Assembly: GCA_016181845.1 (NCBI GenBank)
Contig: JACOYO010000007.1
Location: 1-47,548, forward strand
DNA: 47,548 bases
From: Parcubacteria group bacterium
GTDB lineage: Bacteria; Patescibacteriota; Minisyncoccia; Phycocordibacterales; 21-14-all-47-15
Reading direction: 5' to 3'
Shown: in pieces, positions 36,198 to 44,335 of the stretch
Layout: each line of letters starts with the position of its first letter
Position numbering within the stretch: the stretch's first letter is position 1
Notes under the pieces: generated by a model
The model's database searches: none
Seen by the model: only the letters and a program-made list of their open reading frames with translations
What the model was told of the DNA's origin: nothing
Translations under genes and position numbers: made by a program

Positions 36198-36447
36198 ATT
36201 CTTTCAGTTCAGAGAAGGCGACGGGGCGATACGAACCGCCCTCTTCTTCCGGTTTGCCGTGACTTTGCCGACTGGTTTCTATCCGCCGAAACGATTCGGC
36301 GGTATCCGCGCACTTTTTACACGCTCCAGCGACTTGCGGGTCTTTTGCCAGCATACGCGGCGTGGCCTTTCTGCATGAAGGACAAAATTGGTCCAAAATG
36401 TTTACTTCTGGTTTTTCTTTTGCCACGGGAGCCACTTTTCGTTTCAT
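36196..36447 (-). CDS. Small zinc-ribbon-like hypothetical protein
   Basis: FCPSCRKATPRMLAKDPQVAGACKKCADTAESF, two CxxC pairs; GGAGAAGG SD upstream on the minus strand. Confidence 0.7.
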   Translation of the reverse strand: MKRKVAPVAKEKPEVNILDQFCPSCRKATPRMLAKDPQVAGACKKCADTAESFRRIETSRQSHGKPEEEGGSYRPVAFSELKE

Positions 36448-36553
36448 ACGCCTTCTCCTTTTTTATTTTATTTAACAACCAACCAATTCCCTGATTAATA
36501 TTTTAACACATACATCAAAAAAAGCAAGTCTTTTTGTTTACATGTATGTTATA

Positions 36554-37168
36554 TCAAAATTCGTGCGCGTCTGGGAAAGGGAAAGGGAAAGGAAACCTGT
36601 TGCGATAATTTGGCGAAAGCGGTGACTCCAGCGCTTCTTCTTGCTTGAAAAAAATCTCAAAAAACCGCTTCAATTCCGGCAGGAATTGTTTTTGTTGTTC
36701 TGTGAGGTTTTCGTTCCCAAAACGTTTTTCTGGAGGGAGATGCTCAAGTATGGCATGGGCTTTTGCGCACCACGCGATAAGCGCTTTGACGTGTTGGTTC
36801 ACTTGCCCTTTTTTTGTTTCTGTCTGTTTTCCGCATACTCTCACGTGCTTGTTTACCAGGCCGATAATATCTCTGCATCGTTCTGCCAAAGCACCAATGG
36901 CGAATAGGTCAAACGAAATATCCGTCTGTTTGGGGTATATGGCATTGTGCCAGTACATGATAAGCGGAGGGAAAAACTCCAAAAGAGCAAGGTACACACC
37001 ATATTTCAGTTGTGTATCTTGTGGATCTGAAGAGCGCTCGTCACTTTTTACGATAGAAATTATTTTACCGGTCTCAAGCATGCGCTCAATTGCTTGGTAC
37101 GCGCAAAATGAACCATACCTTCCAAGTGTCGGAGTTTTATAATATGTCGGTTGTTCGTTCAGTTCCAT
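36554..37168 (-). CDS. Hypothetical protein with C-terminal (Phe-Pro)n repeat
   Basis: ATG at 37168 has an AGAGG SD; C-terminus RNRFPFPFPFPDAHEF encoded by a gggaaa tandem repeat. Confidence 0.65.
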   Translation of the reverse strand: MELNEQPTYYKTPTLGRYGSFCAYQAIERMLETGKIISIVKSDERSSDPQDTQLKYGVYLALLEFFPPLIMYWHNAIYPKQTDISFDLFAIGALAERCRDIIGLVNKHVRVCGKQTETKKGQVNQHVKALIAWCAKAHAILEHLPPEKRFGNENLTEQQKQFLPELKRFFEIFFKQEEALESPLSPNYRNRFPFPFPFPDAHEF

Positions 37169-37221
37169 GATTAACCTCTTTATAATAGGGTTTTTTGTCA
37201 ACGAAAGTATGTATTGTACTT

Positions 37222-37364
37222 TGAATTACGAAACGCAAAGACGTCCGACCTCTGCAATGGTAAAACATCGGCAGTGGCCATAAATAAAGGAATTACAACA
37301 TCAGAGATCGGACGTCTCGTTACCACATCAGAGGTCGGACGTCTCGTTGGCGTTTCGTAATTCA
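37222..37364. repeat. Palindromic dispersed element, copy D
   Basis: Perfect 15-bp TIR TGAATTACGAAACGC (37222-37236) / GCGTTTCGTAATTCA (37350-37364); internal AGACGTCCGACCTCTG inverted against two direct copies of ACATCAGAGrTCGGACGTCTCGTT. Confidence 0.85.
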
Positions 37365-37406
37365 CAGTATTGTATCTTTGAGCAATCATACGATATTATG
37401 CTAAAT

Positions 37407-37934
37407 ATGCAATCGCGCCGTGTACTCAATGAAAAATTTTTTTGTCGTGATACGCGCGTGGTGGCGCGGGAACTTTTGGGCAAATTTTTAGTGCGTCGTG
37501 TCGGCAAAAAAGAGAAAGCGCTCATGATTACCGAAACCGAAGCGTATGACGGACCGGACGACAAAGCAAGCCACGCGCATCGGGGCAAGACAGCGCGCAA
37601 CGCGGTGATGTTTGGCAAAGCCGGACGCTTTTATGTGTATTTGGTATACGGCGTGCATCAGATGTTGAATATCGTTACAGATAAAAACGGCTACCCTGCG
37701 GCCGTGCTTATCCGTAGCGCGGGTGAGTACGACGGTCCCGGGAAACTTTCAAAAATTCTGCGTATTAATCGGCAGTTGAATGAAAAAAAAGCAATGCGGA
37801 CAAGCGGGCTTTGGATTGAGGACCGCGGCATGATTATTCCAAAAAAAGAAATAAAAAAAACACCACGTATAGGCGTGGCGTATGCGGGCGAGTGGGCAAA
37901 GAAGCCGTATCGGTTTGTGTATCGTGGGGTGTAA
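37407..37934 (+). CDS. 3-methyladenine DNA glycosylase (AAG/Mpg family)
   Basis: ARELLGKFLVRRVG..ITETEAYDGPDDKASHAHRGKTARNAVMFGKAGRFYVYLVYGVHQMLNIVT. Confidence 0.95.
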   Translation: MQSRRVLNEKFFCRDTRVVARELLGKFLVRRVGKKEKALMITETEAYDGPDDKASHAHRGKTARNAVMFGKAGRFYVYLVYGVHQMLNIVTDKNGYPAAVLIRSAGEYDGPGKLSKILRINRQLNEKKAMRTSGLWIEDRGMIIPKKEIKKTPRIGVAYAGEWAKKPYRFVYRGV

Positions 37935-37968
37935 AAAAGAGGATTGCCAATACTTATTGGCAATCCTC
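37933..37968 (-). terminator. Terminator for the minus-strand gene at 37967-38299
   Basis: Minus strand GAGGATTGCCAATAAGTATTGGCAATCCTCTTTTTT. Confidence 0.75.
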
Positions 37969-38299
37969 ACGGGTCTGGAAGCAGTTCGTCGTGTCGTAGA
38001 CTAGACATCTCTTCCGCCTCTTTTATCTGTTGCGCGAGCTTTTTTTCCGCGGCAGAAATGCACCAGTAGATGCTGTGATGAGAATGAGCGCGCGCTCTTG
38101 TTTGTGCCGCCGCTCCGCGTCTTCCTAATTCTCTGCAAACTGCCAGAAAATAAGCAGTATTGAGATATTCTGTTACTGTTTTGAGCACTTGTGATACCGC
38201 TTCCGGTACAGGCAATCCGTTTTTTTTCATGATGACAGAAGCGGCGTCTGCAAGTTTTTTCACCACTGCCTTTTTTATTTTTGGATTCCGTGATTTCAC
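37967..38299 (-). CDS. Hypothetical protein, 110 aa
   Basis: ORF with GGAGGGCGC-like upstream sequence and dedicated terminator. Confidence 0.55.
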   Translation of the reverse strand: MKSRNPKIKKAVVKKLADAASVIMKKNGLPVPEAVSQVLKTVTEYLNTAYFLAVCRELGRRGAAAQTRARAHSHHSIYWCISAAEKKLAQQIKEAEEMSSLRHDELLPDP

Positions 38300-38604
38300 G
38301 GCGCCCTCCTTTTTTATATTGCGTGATTATCTAGGATAATCATAACTTATATATTTATTTTGTCAAATAAAATAAAGGTTCCTCGGTGCAAAGCCCCGAG
38401 GTATTTCGGGGACTCGCTTTGCTCGTACAATATCGCTAGCCTAGCTACGAGGTATTAACCTGTGTTTCGTCTTCGCTCGGACGAAATGAGAATTGTGATT
38501 CTCATTTCGCTCCTCGCTAGACGAAATAAAAGTTACGATGTATATTCCATTAATTAAAATGCGCGTTTGTTCAAAAAAGTTGCACGATGATATTTAGAGA
38601 CGAA

Positions 38605-39054
38605 TTAAAAGAGAGAATCAACAACTTCTTTTACAGCACTGCCGTCCGCTTTGCCTTGCGTTTCTTTCATAATGGCACCCATGAGGATACCTTTTTTTGA
38701 AGGGTCGGTAATGCCAAGCGACACTTTTTTTGCTTCGGCGATTTTTTTAATTTCATCTCGGCTCATCATTTGTGGAAGGTATGTCTCAATGATATGCAAT
38801 TCTATTTCTTCCGCTTTTGCCAGGTCTTCGCGATTTCCATTTCTAAATTGCTCAATAGAATCTTTTCGCTGTTTGGCTTGTCGTTTGATGACCGCAAGCA
38901 CGTCGGCATCGGAGATAGCTTCTTGAGGCGGTTTGCCTTTCGCGACAAGCTCATTGGTAAATGCCGCAAGCAAGCCGCGAAGCGTGTCTCGTTTCGCGCT
39001 GTCTTTGGCAAGCATGGCCTGTTTCATCTCTTCTTTTATTTGCGTTTGAAGCAT
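38605..39054 (-). CDS. GatB/YqeY-domain protein
   Basis: MLQTQIKEEMKQAMLAKDSAKRDTLRGLLAAFTNE..PSKKGILMGAIMKETQGKADGSAVKEVVDSLF. Confidence 0.93.
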   Translation of the reverse strand: MLQTQIKEEMKQAMLAKDSAKRDTLRGLLAAFTNELVAKGKPPQEAISDADVLAVIKRQAKQRKDSIEQFRNGNREDLAKAEEIELHIIETYLPQMMSRDEIKKIAEAKKVSLGITDPSKKGILMGAIMKETQGKADGSAVKEVVDSLF

Positions 39055-39341
39055 ATTGATTATTATAGCACACGATGCAGATGTATTTGTGTAGATTCAA
39101 ATCAAGAATATATTGTAACACCTGTTTCCGTAAAGAATACTTCAACCAGTATTAGTCCGCCAAATATGTTGGACATCCGATGTCCAACAAGACTATTCCA
39201 GTATACTGGAATACAATCTGACCTATATCATGCTTCAGAATAAACAAAGGGCTACTATTTGTACAAAGTGTACAAAAAGTAGCCCTTTGCAAGACCCCTC
39301 ATAAGACATTTGATGCGATTTGCCTTTTTATTTTTTCGTAG

Positions 39342-39347
39342 TATAAT
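39342..39347 (+). promoter_or_regulatory. -10 box of rnpB
   Basis: TATAAT 7 nt upstream of the inferred P1 5' strand. Confidence 0.6.
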
Positions 39348-39354
39348 TCTAGCA

Positions 39355-40011
39355 GGGTTTTGTGTCGGGTAGTTGCCCTCTTACCACTTTTGTTGCTAAA
39401 TGTTACGTTATTTCTAAATATTTGCATCAAAACAAACATAAACACAAAAAGATTTGACAATAAAAGTGGTAAGGGGGAGGAAAGTCCGAACACGGGCGCG
39501 TTGGAAGACGCGCGAGCAGGGTAGCAGGTAACGCCTGTCGCACTCTAGAAACTGGATACTGGATACTAGATGCTGGAACATATGTTCCAGTCTCCAGCTT
39601 CCAGTCTCCAGTTTCTAGAGTCAGAGGTGCGAGCAGAGACGCTTTGATTTGAAAGGGTCAAAGCTCCGACAGTAACGTCGGAGAGTCCCGATGGCAACAT
39701 CGGGGGTGAAACGGCTAAATCCTTACCTCCGTGCAAGGCCGTACTCTGGATTGTCAGAAGCTGGAAACCGGATACTGGAATATTTCCAGTTTCCAGTTTC
39801 TAGTTTCTAGTTTCCAGCTTCTGGCGTCTAGTTTGTGCCGCTCGAGGCGTTTGGCGACAAACGTCCCAGATAAATAACTATCGTCCAGCACCTATTTTGT
39901 ACACGAACGGTGATATGCAGAGAAAAAAATGCATATTAACATTGTTTATTTGTGAGTTTGTGTACAAAATAGGTGCTGGATACAGAATTCGGCTTATAGA
40001 CATAAAACCAT
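39355..40011 (+). ncRNA. rnpB: RNase P RNA (class A-like) with expanded helices
   Basis: GAGGAAAGTCCGAACAC; GCAGGGTAGCAGGTAACGCCTG; GGGTGAAACGGC; GTGCAAGGCC; AGATAAATAACTATCGTC; ACAGAATTCGGCTTATAG; P1 GGTTTTGTGTC/GACATAAAACC. Confidence 0.9.
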
Positions 40012-40019
40012 GGATTATG

Positions 40020-40054
40020 AAAATCCGCGGCCGGGTATACCTGCCGCGGATTTT
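40020..40054 (+). terminator. rnpB terminator
   Basis: AAAATCCGCGGccgggtatacctgCCGCGGATTTT. Confidence 0.8.
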
Positions 40055-40167
40055 CGCGTCATTTTTTGCATCTTGTCCACATTATACGGATATTGAATAA
40101 AAAGAATAATTTCTTTATACTAATGATACCTTGCATCTTGGCAAAGCCCGGAAAAACATTTATTTTT

Positions 40168-42588
40168 ATGGATATTAAAATTCCAATTTCAAAATCCGAA
40201 TCATATAGCGGCGTTGGCGTTTCTCAACAAAAAAATACTTTTACGTCCAGTGTTGAAACCGCACCCAAAGAAGATATACTTGACACCCTTGCGTTCTGGA
40301 TACTTCTTGGTTTGGTTTTTTTGTTGCCGACCTTTTTTCTACCTATCGGCAATCTCTCTATTTTCTTGAGCAAAAATGTGGTCCTTTCAGCGGCTGTATG
40401 TGTCGTTGCATTATTGTGGCTCATCGCTCGTCTGAAAAAAGGCGAGATGGTCATTCCAAAAACTTCTCTTTTGATTACAGGAGCATTGCTCCCGGTTGTT
40501 TTTTTGATTGCAAGTTTGCTGTCTCCTTCGCCGCGCGTTTCTTTAATCGGAATCGGTTCTGAAATCGGCACTTTTTTTTCAATCACGATTCTCTTTTTGC
40601 TAATGTTTTTTTCATCCATCTTTTTCCAGTCAAAAAAACGCGTTTTCTGGCTCTATACGGCTCTCGCGGCGTCTGCTTTGGTAGTCGCTTTATTTCAAAT
40701 GGCGCGTCTTTTTGGTGCTCAACACATATTATCGTTTGGTTTTTTTTCAACCCAAACGTCAAATCTTCTTGGCAGATGGAATGAGCTCGGCGTGTTTTTC
40801 GGAATGACCGCCTTGTGGTCGCTTATTTCCCTCGCTTTATTTTCATCGCATAAACTTGTGCGGGGTTTTCTATATTTTTTGCTCGCCGTCTCTCTCTTTT
40901 TTGTGCTCATAGTTAATTTTACGCTGGTGTGGATAGTGCTTGGTCTTTTTGCTCTCATATCATTAGTATACGCATTCTCACTAAATAAAAATACAGAATC
41001 TGTTGATACGACGAATAGGACGCGTGTCATGCCAATAGCATCACTGGCGCTTTTGGTGCTTGCTATCTTTGCCATTTTCGGCTCGTCTGTTATCGGGAAC
41101 GCGGTATCTTCTACGCTTCGGATTGAACATTTTGAAGCGCGTCCGACTTTTGCGACAACCTACACTCTGTTCAAAGACACTATCGCCGCGCATCCTTTTT
41201 TTGGTGTCGGACCAAACCGGTTCACCAATCAATGGCTTTTGCTCAAACCTGACGCGGTGAACACGTCTCCGTTTTGGAATGTTGATTTTGCTTTTGGCAT
41301 CAGTGTCATTGCAACGTTTGCAATTACGGCAGGCATTGTCGGTCTTTTGGTTTGGATTATATTTTTGACACAAGTGCTCTATGTCGGTTTTCGGAAATCG
41401 TTTGCCTTTTCATCAGACCGATTTTCGCATTATTTAGCCGTTTCTTCTTTCCTCGTTTCTGTGTATCTTTGGATTTTTATGCTGGTGTATGTGCCAAGCA
41501 ACGCGCTGGTCGGACTCGCTTTTCTTATGACGGGAGCATGGATTGGGCTACTCGTCTCGCTTGGCGGATATAAACAAATTCGTTTTTCTTTTTCAAAAAA
41601 TCCCCAGCGGAGTTTTGTTTCCGTGCTGATTATTCTGGTGCTCGGTATTGGATGTATTGCCGGCATATATATGATATGGCAAAAAATGGACGCGGCCATA
41701 TCGTTTGAAAAAAGCTCTGCCTTGTTTGCGGCTGGGGATATTTCAAACGCATCAATAGCAATGGAACGCGCGGCGCGTTTGGGTGGGAATGCTCTTTATT
41801 ACCGCTCATTGGCCGATATTCACATTGCCGCGCTTAGCGGAATAAAAGAGAAGGTCAATCTTTCAATAGATGAAGCGCGGTCTCAATTTCAGACGGTTCT
41901 CGGGGCGGCTATTGAGAATGCGCGGCAGGCAATCGGCTATGATGCCACCGATTATCTCAATCTTATGTCGCTTGCGCGCGTGTACGAATCGGTCGTGCCG
42001 CTCGGTATTTCCGGAGCGTATGAGAATGCGAAACGCGCCTATGAAGAAGCATTGCTCTATAATCCCAAAAATCCCGTGCTCCCGCTTTCTCTTGCACGTC
42101 TCGCGCTATTGCAAGGAAATCACGATGAGGCGCGGGTTCAGATTTCGCGAGCTCTCACGTTGAAAAATAACTATACCGATGCCATCTTTTTATTGTCTCG
42201 GATTGAGGCGGACGAAGGGAAGATTGCCGATGCTATCGCTTCCGCGGAAATCGCGTCGTTAATCTCGCCTAACGATACCGGTCTCTTTTTTCATCTTGGA
42301 TTATTGCGGTACACAAACAAAGATTATGGCGGAGCCATTTCGGCTTTTGAACGCGCTGTGCTGTTGCAGTCAAATTACGCAAACGCCAAGTATTTTCTTG
42401 GGTTGAGCTACCAACAAATGGGAGAAACTGCCAACTCTATAATTCAGTTTGAAGATATCGCACGGCTTAACCCAGACAACAGCGATGTCAAAAAAATTCT
42501 TGCCAATCTTAAGGCTGGAAAATCTCCTTTTGGCAGTGGGCAAGCGTCTTCACCGGAAAAAAGCAAAACCCCGCCGATCAGAGAGTAG
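40168..42588 (+). CDS. O-antigen ligase-like polytopic membrane protein with C-terminal TPR repeats
   Basis: About ten TM segments, HPFFGVGPNRFTNQW motif, then TPRs (ALLYNPKNPVLPLSLARLALLQGNHDEAR..). Confidence 0.8.
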   Translation: MDIKIPISKSESYSGVGVSQQKNTFTSSVETAPKEDILDTLAFWILLGLVFLLPTFFLPIGNLSIFLSKNVVLSAAVCVVALLWLIARLKKGEMVIPKTSLLITGALLPVVFLIASLLSPSPRVSLIGIGSEIGTFFSITILFLLMFFSSIFFQSKKRVFWLYTALAASALVVALFQMARLFGAQHILSFGFFSTQTSNLLGRWNELGVFFGMTALWSLISLALFSSHKLVRGFLYFLLAVSLFFVLIVNFTLVWIVLGLFALISLVYAFSLNKNTESVDTTNRTRVMPIASLALLVLAIFAIFGSSVIGNAVSSTLRIEHFEARPTFATTYTLFKDTIAAHPFFGVGPNRFTNQWLLLKPDAVNTSPFWNVDFAFGISVIATFAITAGIVGLLVWIIFLTQVLYVGFRKSFAFSSDRFSHYLAVSSFLVSVYLWIFMLVYVPSNALVGLAFLMTGAWIGLLVSLGGYKQIRFSFSKNPQRSFVSVLIILVLGIGCIAGIYMIWQKMDAAISFEKSSALFAAGDISNASIAMERAARLGGNALYYRSLADIHIAALSGIKEKVNLSIDEARSQFQTVLGAAIENARQAIGYDATDYLNLMSLARVYESVVPLGISGAYENAKRAYEEALLYNPKNPVLPLSLARLALLQGNHDEARVQISRALTLKNNYTDAIFLLSRIEADEGKIADAIASAEIASLISPNDTGLFFHLGLLRYTNKDYGGAISAFERAVLLQSNYANAKYFLGLSYQQMGETANSIIQFEDIARLNPDNSDVKKILANLKAGKSPFGSGQASSPEKSKTPPIRE

Positions 42589-42643
42589 AGGTTTTGGAGA
42601 ATGTGTGTTTCTACTCGCGTTGCATTATTGAATAGACATCCAA

Positions 42644-44323
42644 ATGGTCAAAAGAATTTTTAGCGTTTTTCATAAAGAATGGAGCGGCCTTCACGAGGCC
42701 GCTTATCTTCTTGGGCTTTTTGCCTTTTTGTCGCAAGTGCTTGCGCTGTTTCGCGACCGATTGCTCGCGGGGCTATTTGGCGCGGGAGCCGACCTTGATA
42801 TCTACTACACCGCTTTTCGTATTCCCGATTTTTTGTATATTGCAGTTGCTTCGCTTGTGTCGGTGACGGTTTTGGTGCCGTTTTTTATCAAACATCTTGA
42901 GACGGAGAATACGGACTCCGCGCGGAAATTTATCAATGATGTGTTTACCATGTTTTTTCTCGCGCTCGTCGCGGTGAGTGTCGCAACATTTCTTTTGATG
43001 CCATGGATAGTGAAAGTGATTGCCCCGGGATTTCTTTCATCTCAACATGAAACATTGATTTTCCTTTCGCGCGTACTGCTTCTCTCACCGTTTTTACTCG
43101 GTCTTTCAAACTTGTTTGGGTCAATTACGCAATCATACCGCCAATTTTTTGTCTATGCTTTAAGTCCTGTGCTGTATAATGTCGGGATTATCGCTGGGAT
43201 TGTTTTTTTGGCGCCGAAGTACGGCGTTGCCGGCGTGGTATACGGGGTTCTTTTGGGGGCTCTTCTTCACTTGCTGGTGCAAATTCCAGCAGTGGCAAAA
43301 AAAGGACTGCTCCCATCGTTCTCATTCAGCGTCAATATGCTGGAAATGAAAGAAGTCGCGCTATTATCTTTACCAAGGACGTTTGTGCTTTCAACACAAC
43401 AACTCGTCATGGTTGTTTTTTTGGCGCTCGCGTCGCTTTTGGGAGAGGGGGCTATTTCAGTCCTTAAATTTTCGTTTAACCTCCAATCAGTGCCGCTTTC
43501 AATTATCGGGGTGAGTTACTCCGTGGCGGCATTTCCGACGCTTGCGGCGCTTTTTTCCAACGGAGAAAAAGAAGCGTTCGCGAAACAAATCATGGTGGCG
43601 GCAAAGCATATTATTTTTTGGTCATTCCCGATGCTCGTGCTCTTTATCGTGCTTCGCGCGCAAATCGTGAGAAGTATTCTTGGAACAGGCGCGTTCGGCT
43701 GGACCGAGACGCGGCTCACTGCCGCGGCGCTCGCGTTGTTTGCCGTTTCCATTGTCGCGCAGAGTCTCGTGTTTCTTTTTGTTCGCGGATATTACGCGTC
43801 AAACTATACAAAAAAACCGGTCATTATCAACAGCATTGCCGCGATTATTACAATCGCTCTGGCATTTATCTTGCTTAATTTTTTTGCCGCAAATAATACG
43901 TTTCGTTTTTTTGTTGAAGATTTATTTCGTGTTTCAGATGTAGCGCACACGTCAGTGCTTATGCTCCCGCTTGCCTTTTCTATCGGCTCGCTTGCAAACG
44001 CGCTGTTGTTTTGGATAGTGTTCAAAAAAGATTTTCCCGCGTTTTCAATGTCTATCGCGAGCTCCATGTATCATAGTTTTGCCGGTTCAATCGTGATGGG
44101 CTTTGTGGCGCACCAGATGCTTGATGTGCTTGATAACATTTTTGATATCACTACTTTTTGGGGCATATTTTCACAAGGGTTTTTTGCCGGTGTCGTCGGT
44201 CTTATTGCCGGCATATGTCTCTTGTATCTTCTTGAAAACAAAGAAATCAGAGAAATTTGGGATTCTTTCCACCACAAATTTTGGAAAGCGAAAGCGGTTG
44301 CGCCGGAACAGGCGGAGCTTTAG
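42644..44323 (+). CDS. murJ: Lipid II flippase MurJ (MviN-like)
   Basis: RDRLLAGLFGAGADLDIYYTAFRIPDFLYIAVASLVSVTVLVPFF; polytopic membrane protein. Confidence 0.93.
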   Translation: MVKRIFSVFHKEWSGLHEAAYLLGLFAFLSQVLALFRDRLLAGLFGAGADLDIYYTAFRIPDFLYIAVASLVSVTVLVPFFIKHLETENTDSARKFINDVFTMFFLALVAVSVATFLLMPWIVKVIAPGFLSSQHETLIFLSRVLLLSPFLLGLSNLFGSITQSYRQFFVYALSPVLYNVGIIAGIVFLAPKYGVAGVVYGVLLGALLHLLVQIPAVAKKGLLPSFSFSVNMLEMKEVALLSLPRTFVLSTQQLVMVVFLALASLLGEGAISVLKFSFNLQSVPLSIIGVSYSVAAFPTLAALFSNGEKEAFAKQIMVAAKHIIFWSFPMLVLFIVLRAQIVRSILGTGAFGWTETRLTAAALALFAVSIVAQSLVFLFVRGYYASNYTKKPVIINSIAAIITIALAFILLNFFAANNTFRFFVEDLFRVSDVAHTSVLMLPLAFSIGSLANALLFWIVFKKDFPAFSMSIASSMYHSFAGSIVMGFVAHQMLDVLDNIFDITTFWGIFSQGFFAGVVGLIAGICLLYLLENKEIREIWDSFHHKFWKAKAVAPEQAEL

Positions 44324-44335
44324 TATTGGAACGGT

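Noticed and set aside
35955-36494. Plus-strand ORFs 35955-36173 and 36192-36494
   Set aside because: First overlaps the rpsI end and hairpin insertion/terminator; second is antisense to the zinc-ribbon gene.
37198-37389. 63-aa minus-strand ORF with RRPTSDVVTRRPISDVV repeats
   Set aside because: Lies within palindromic element D; the apparent repeat protein is a by-product of the DNA repeat.
39542-39824. Short repeated CTGGATACTGG-like units resembling a CRISPR array
   Set aside because: Units are self-complementary, irregular and lie inside helices of RNase P RNA; no constant repeat/unique spacer pattern and no cas genes.
39897-40100. 67-aa ORF at the 3' end of rnpB
   Set aside because: Overlaps the P19-like stem, P4/P1 3' strands and the rnpB terminator.
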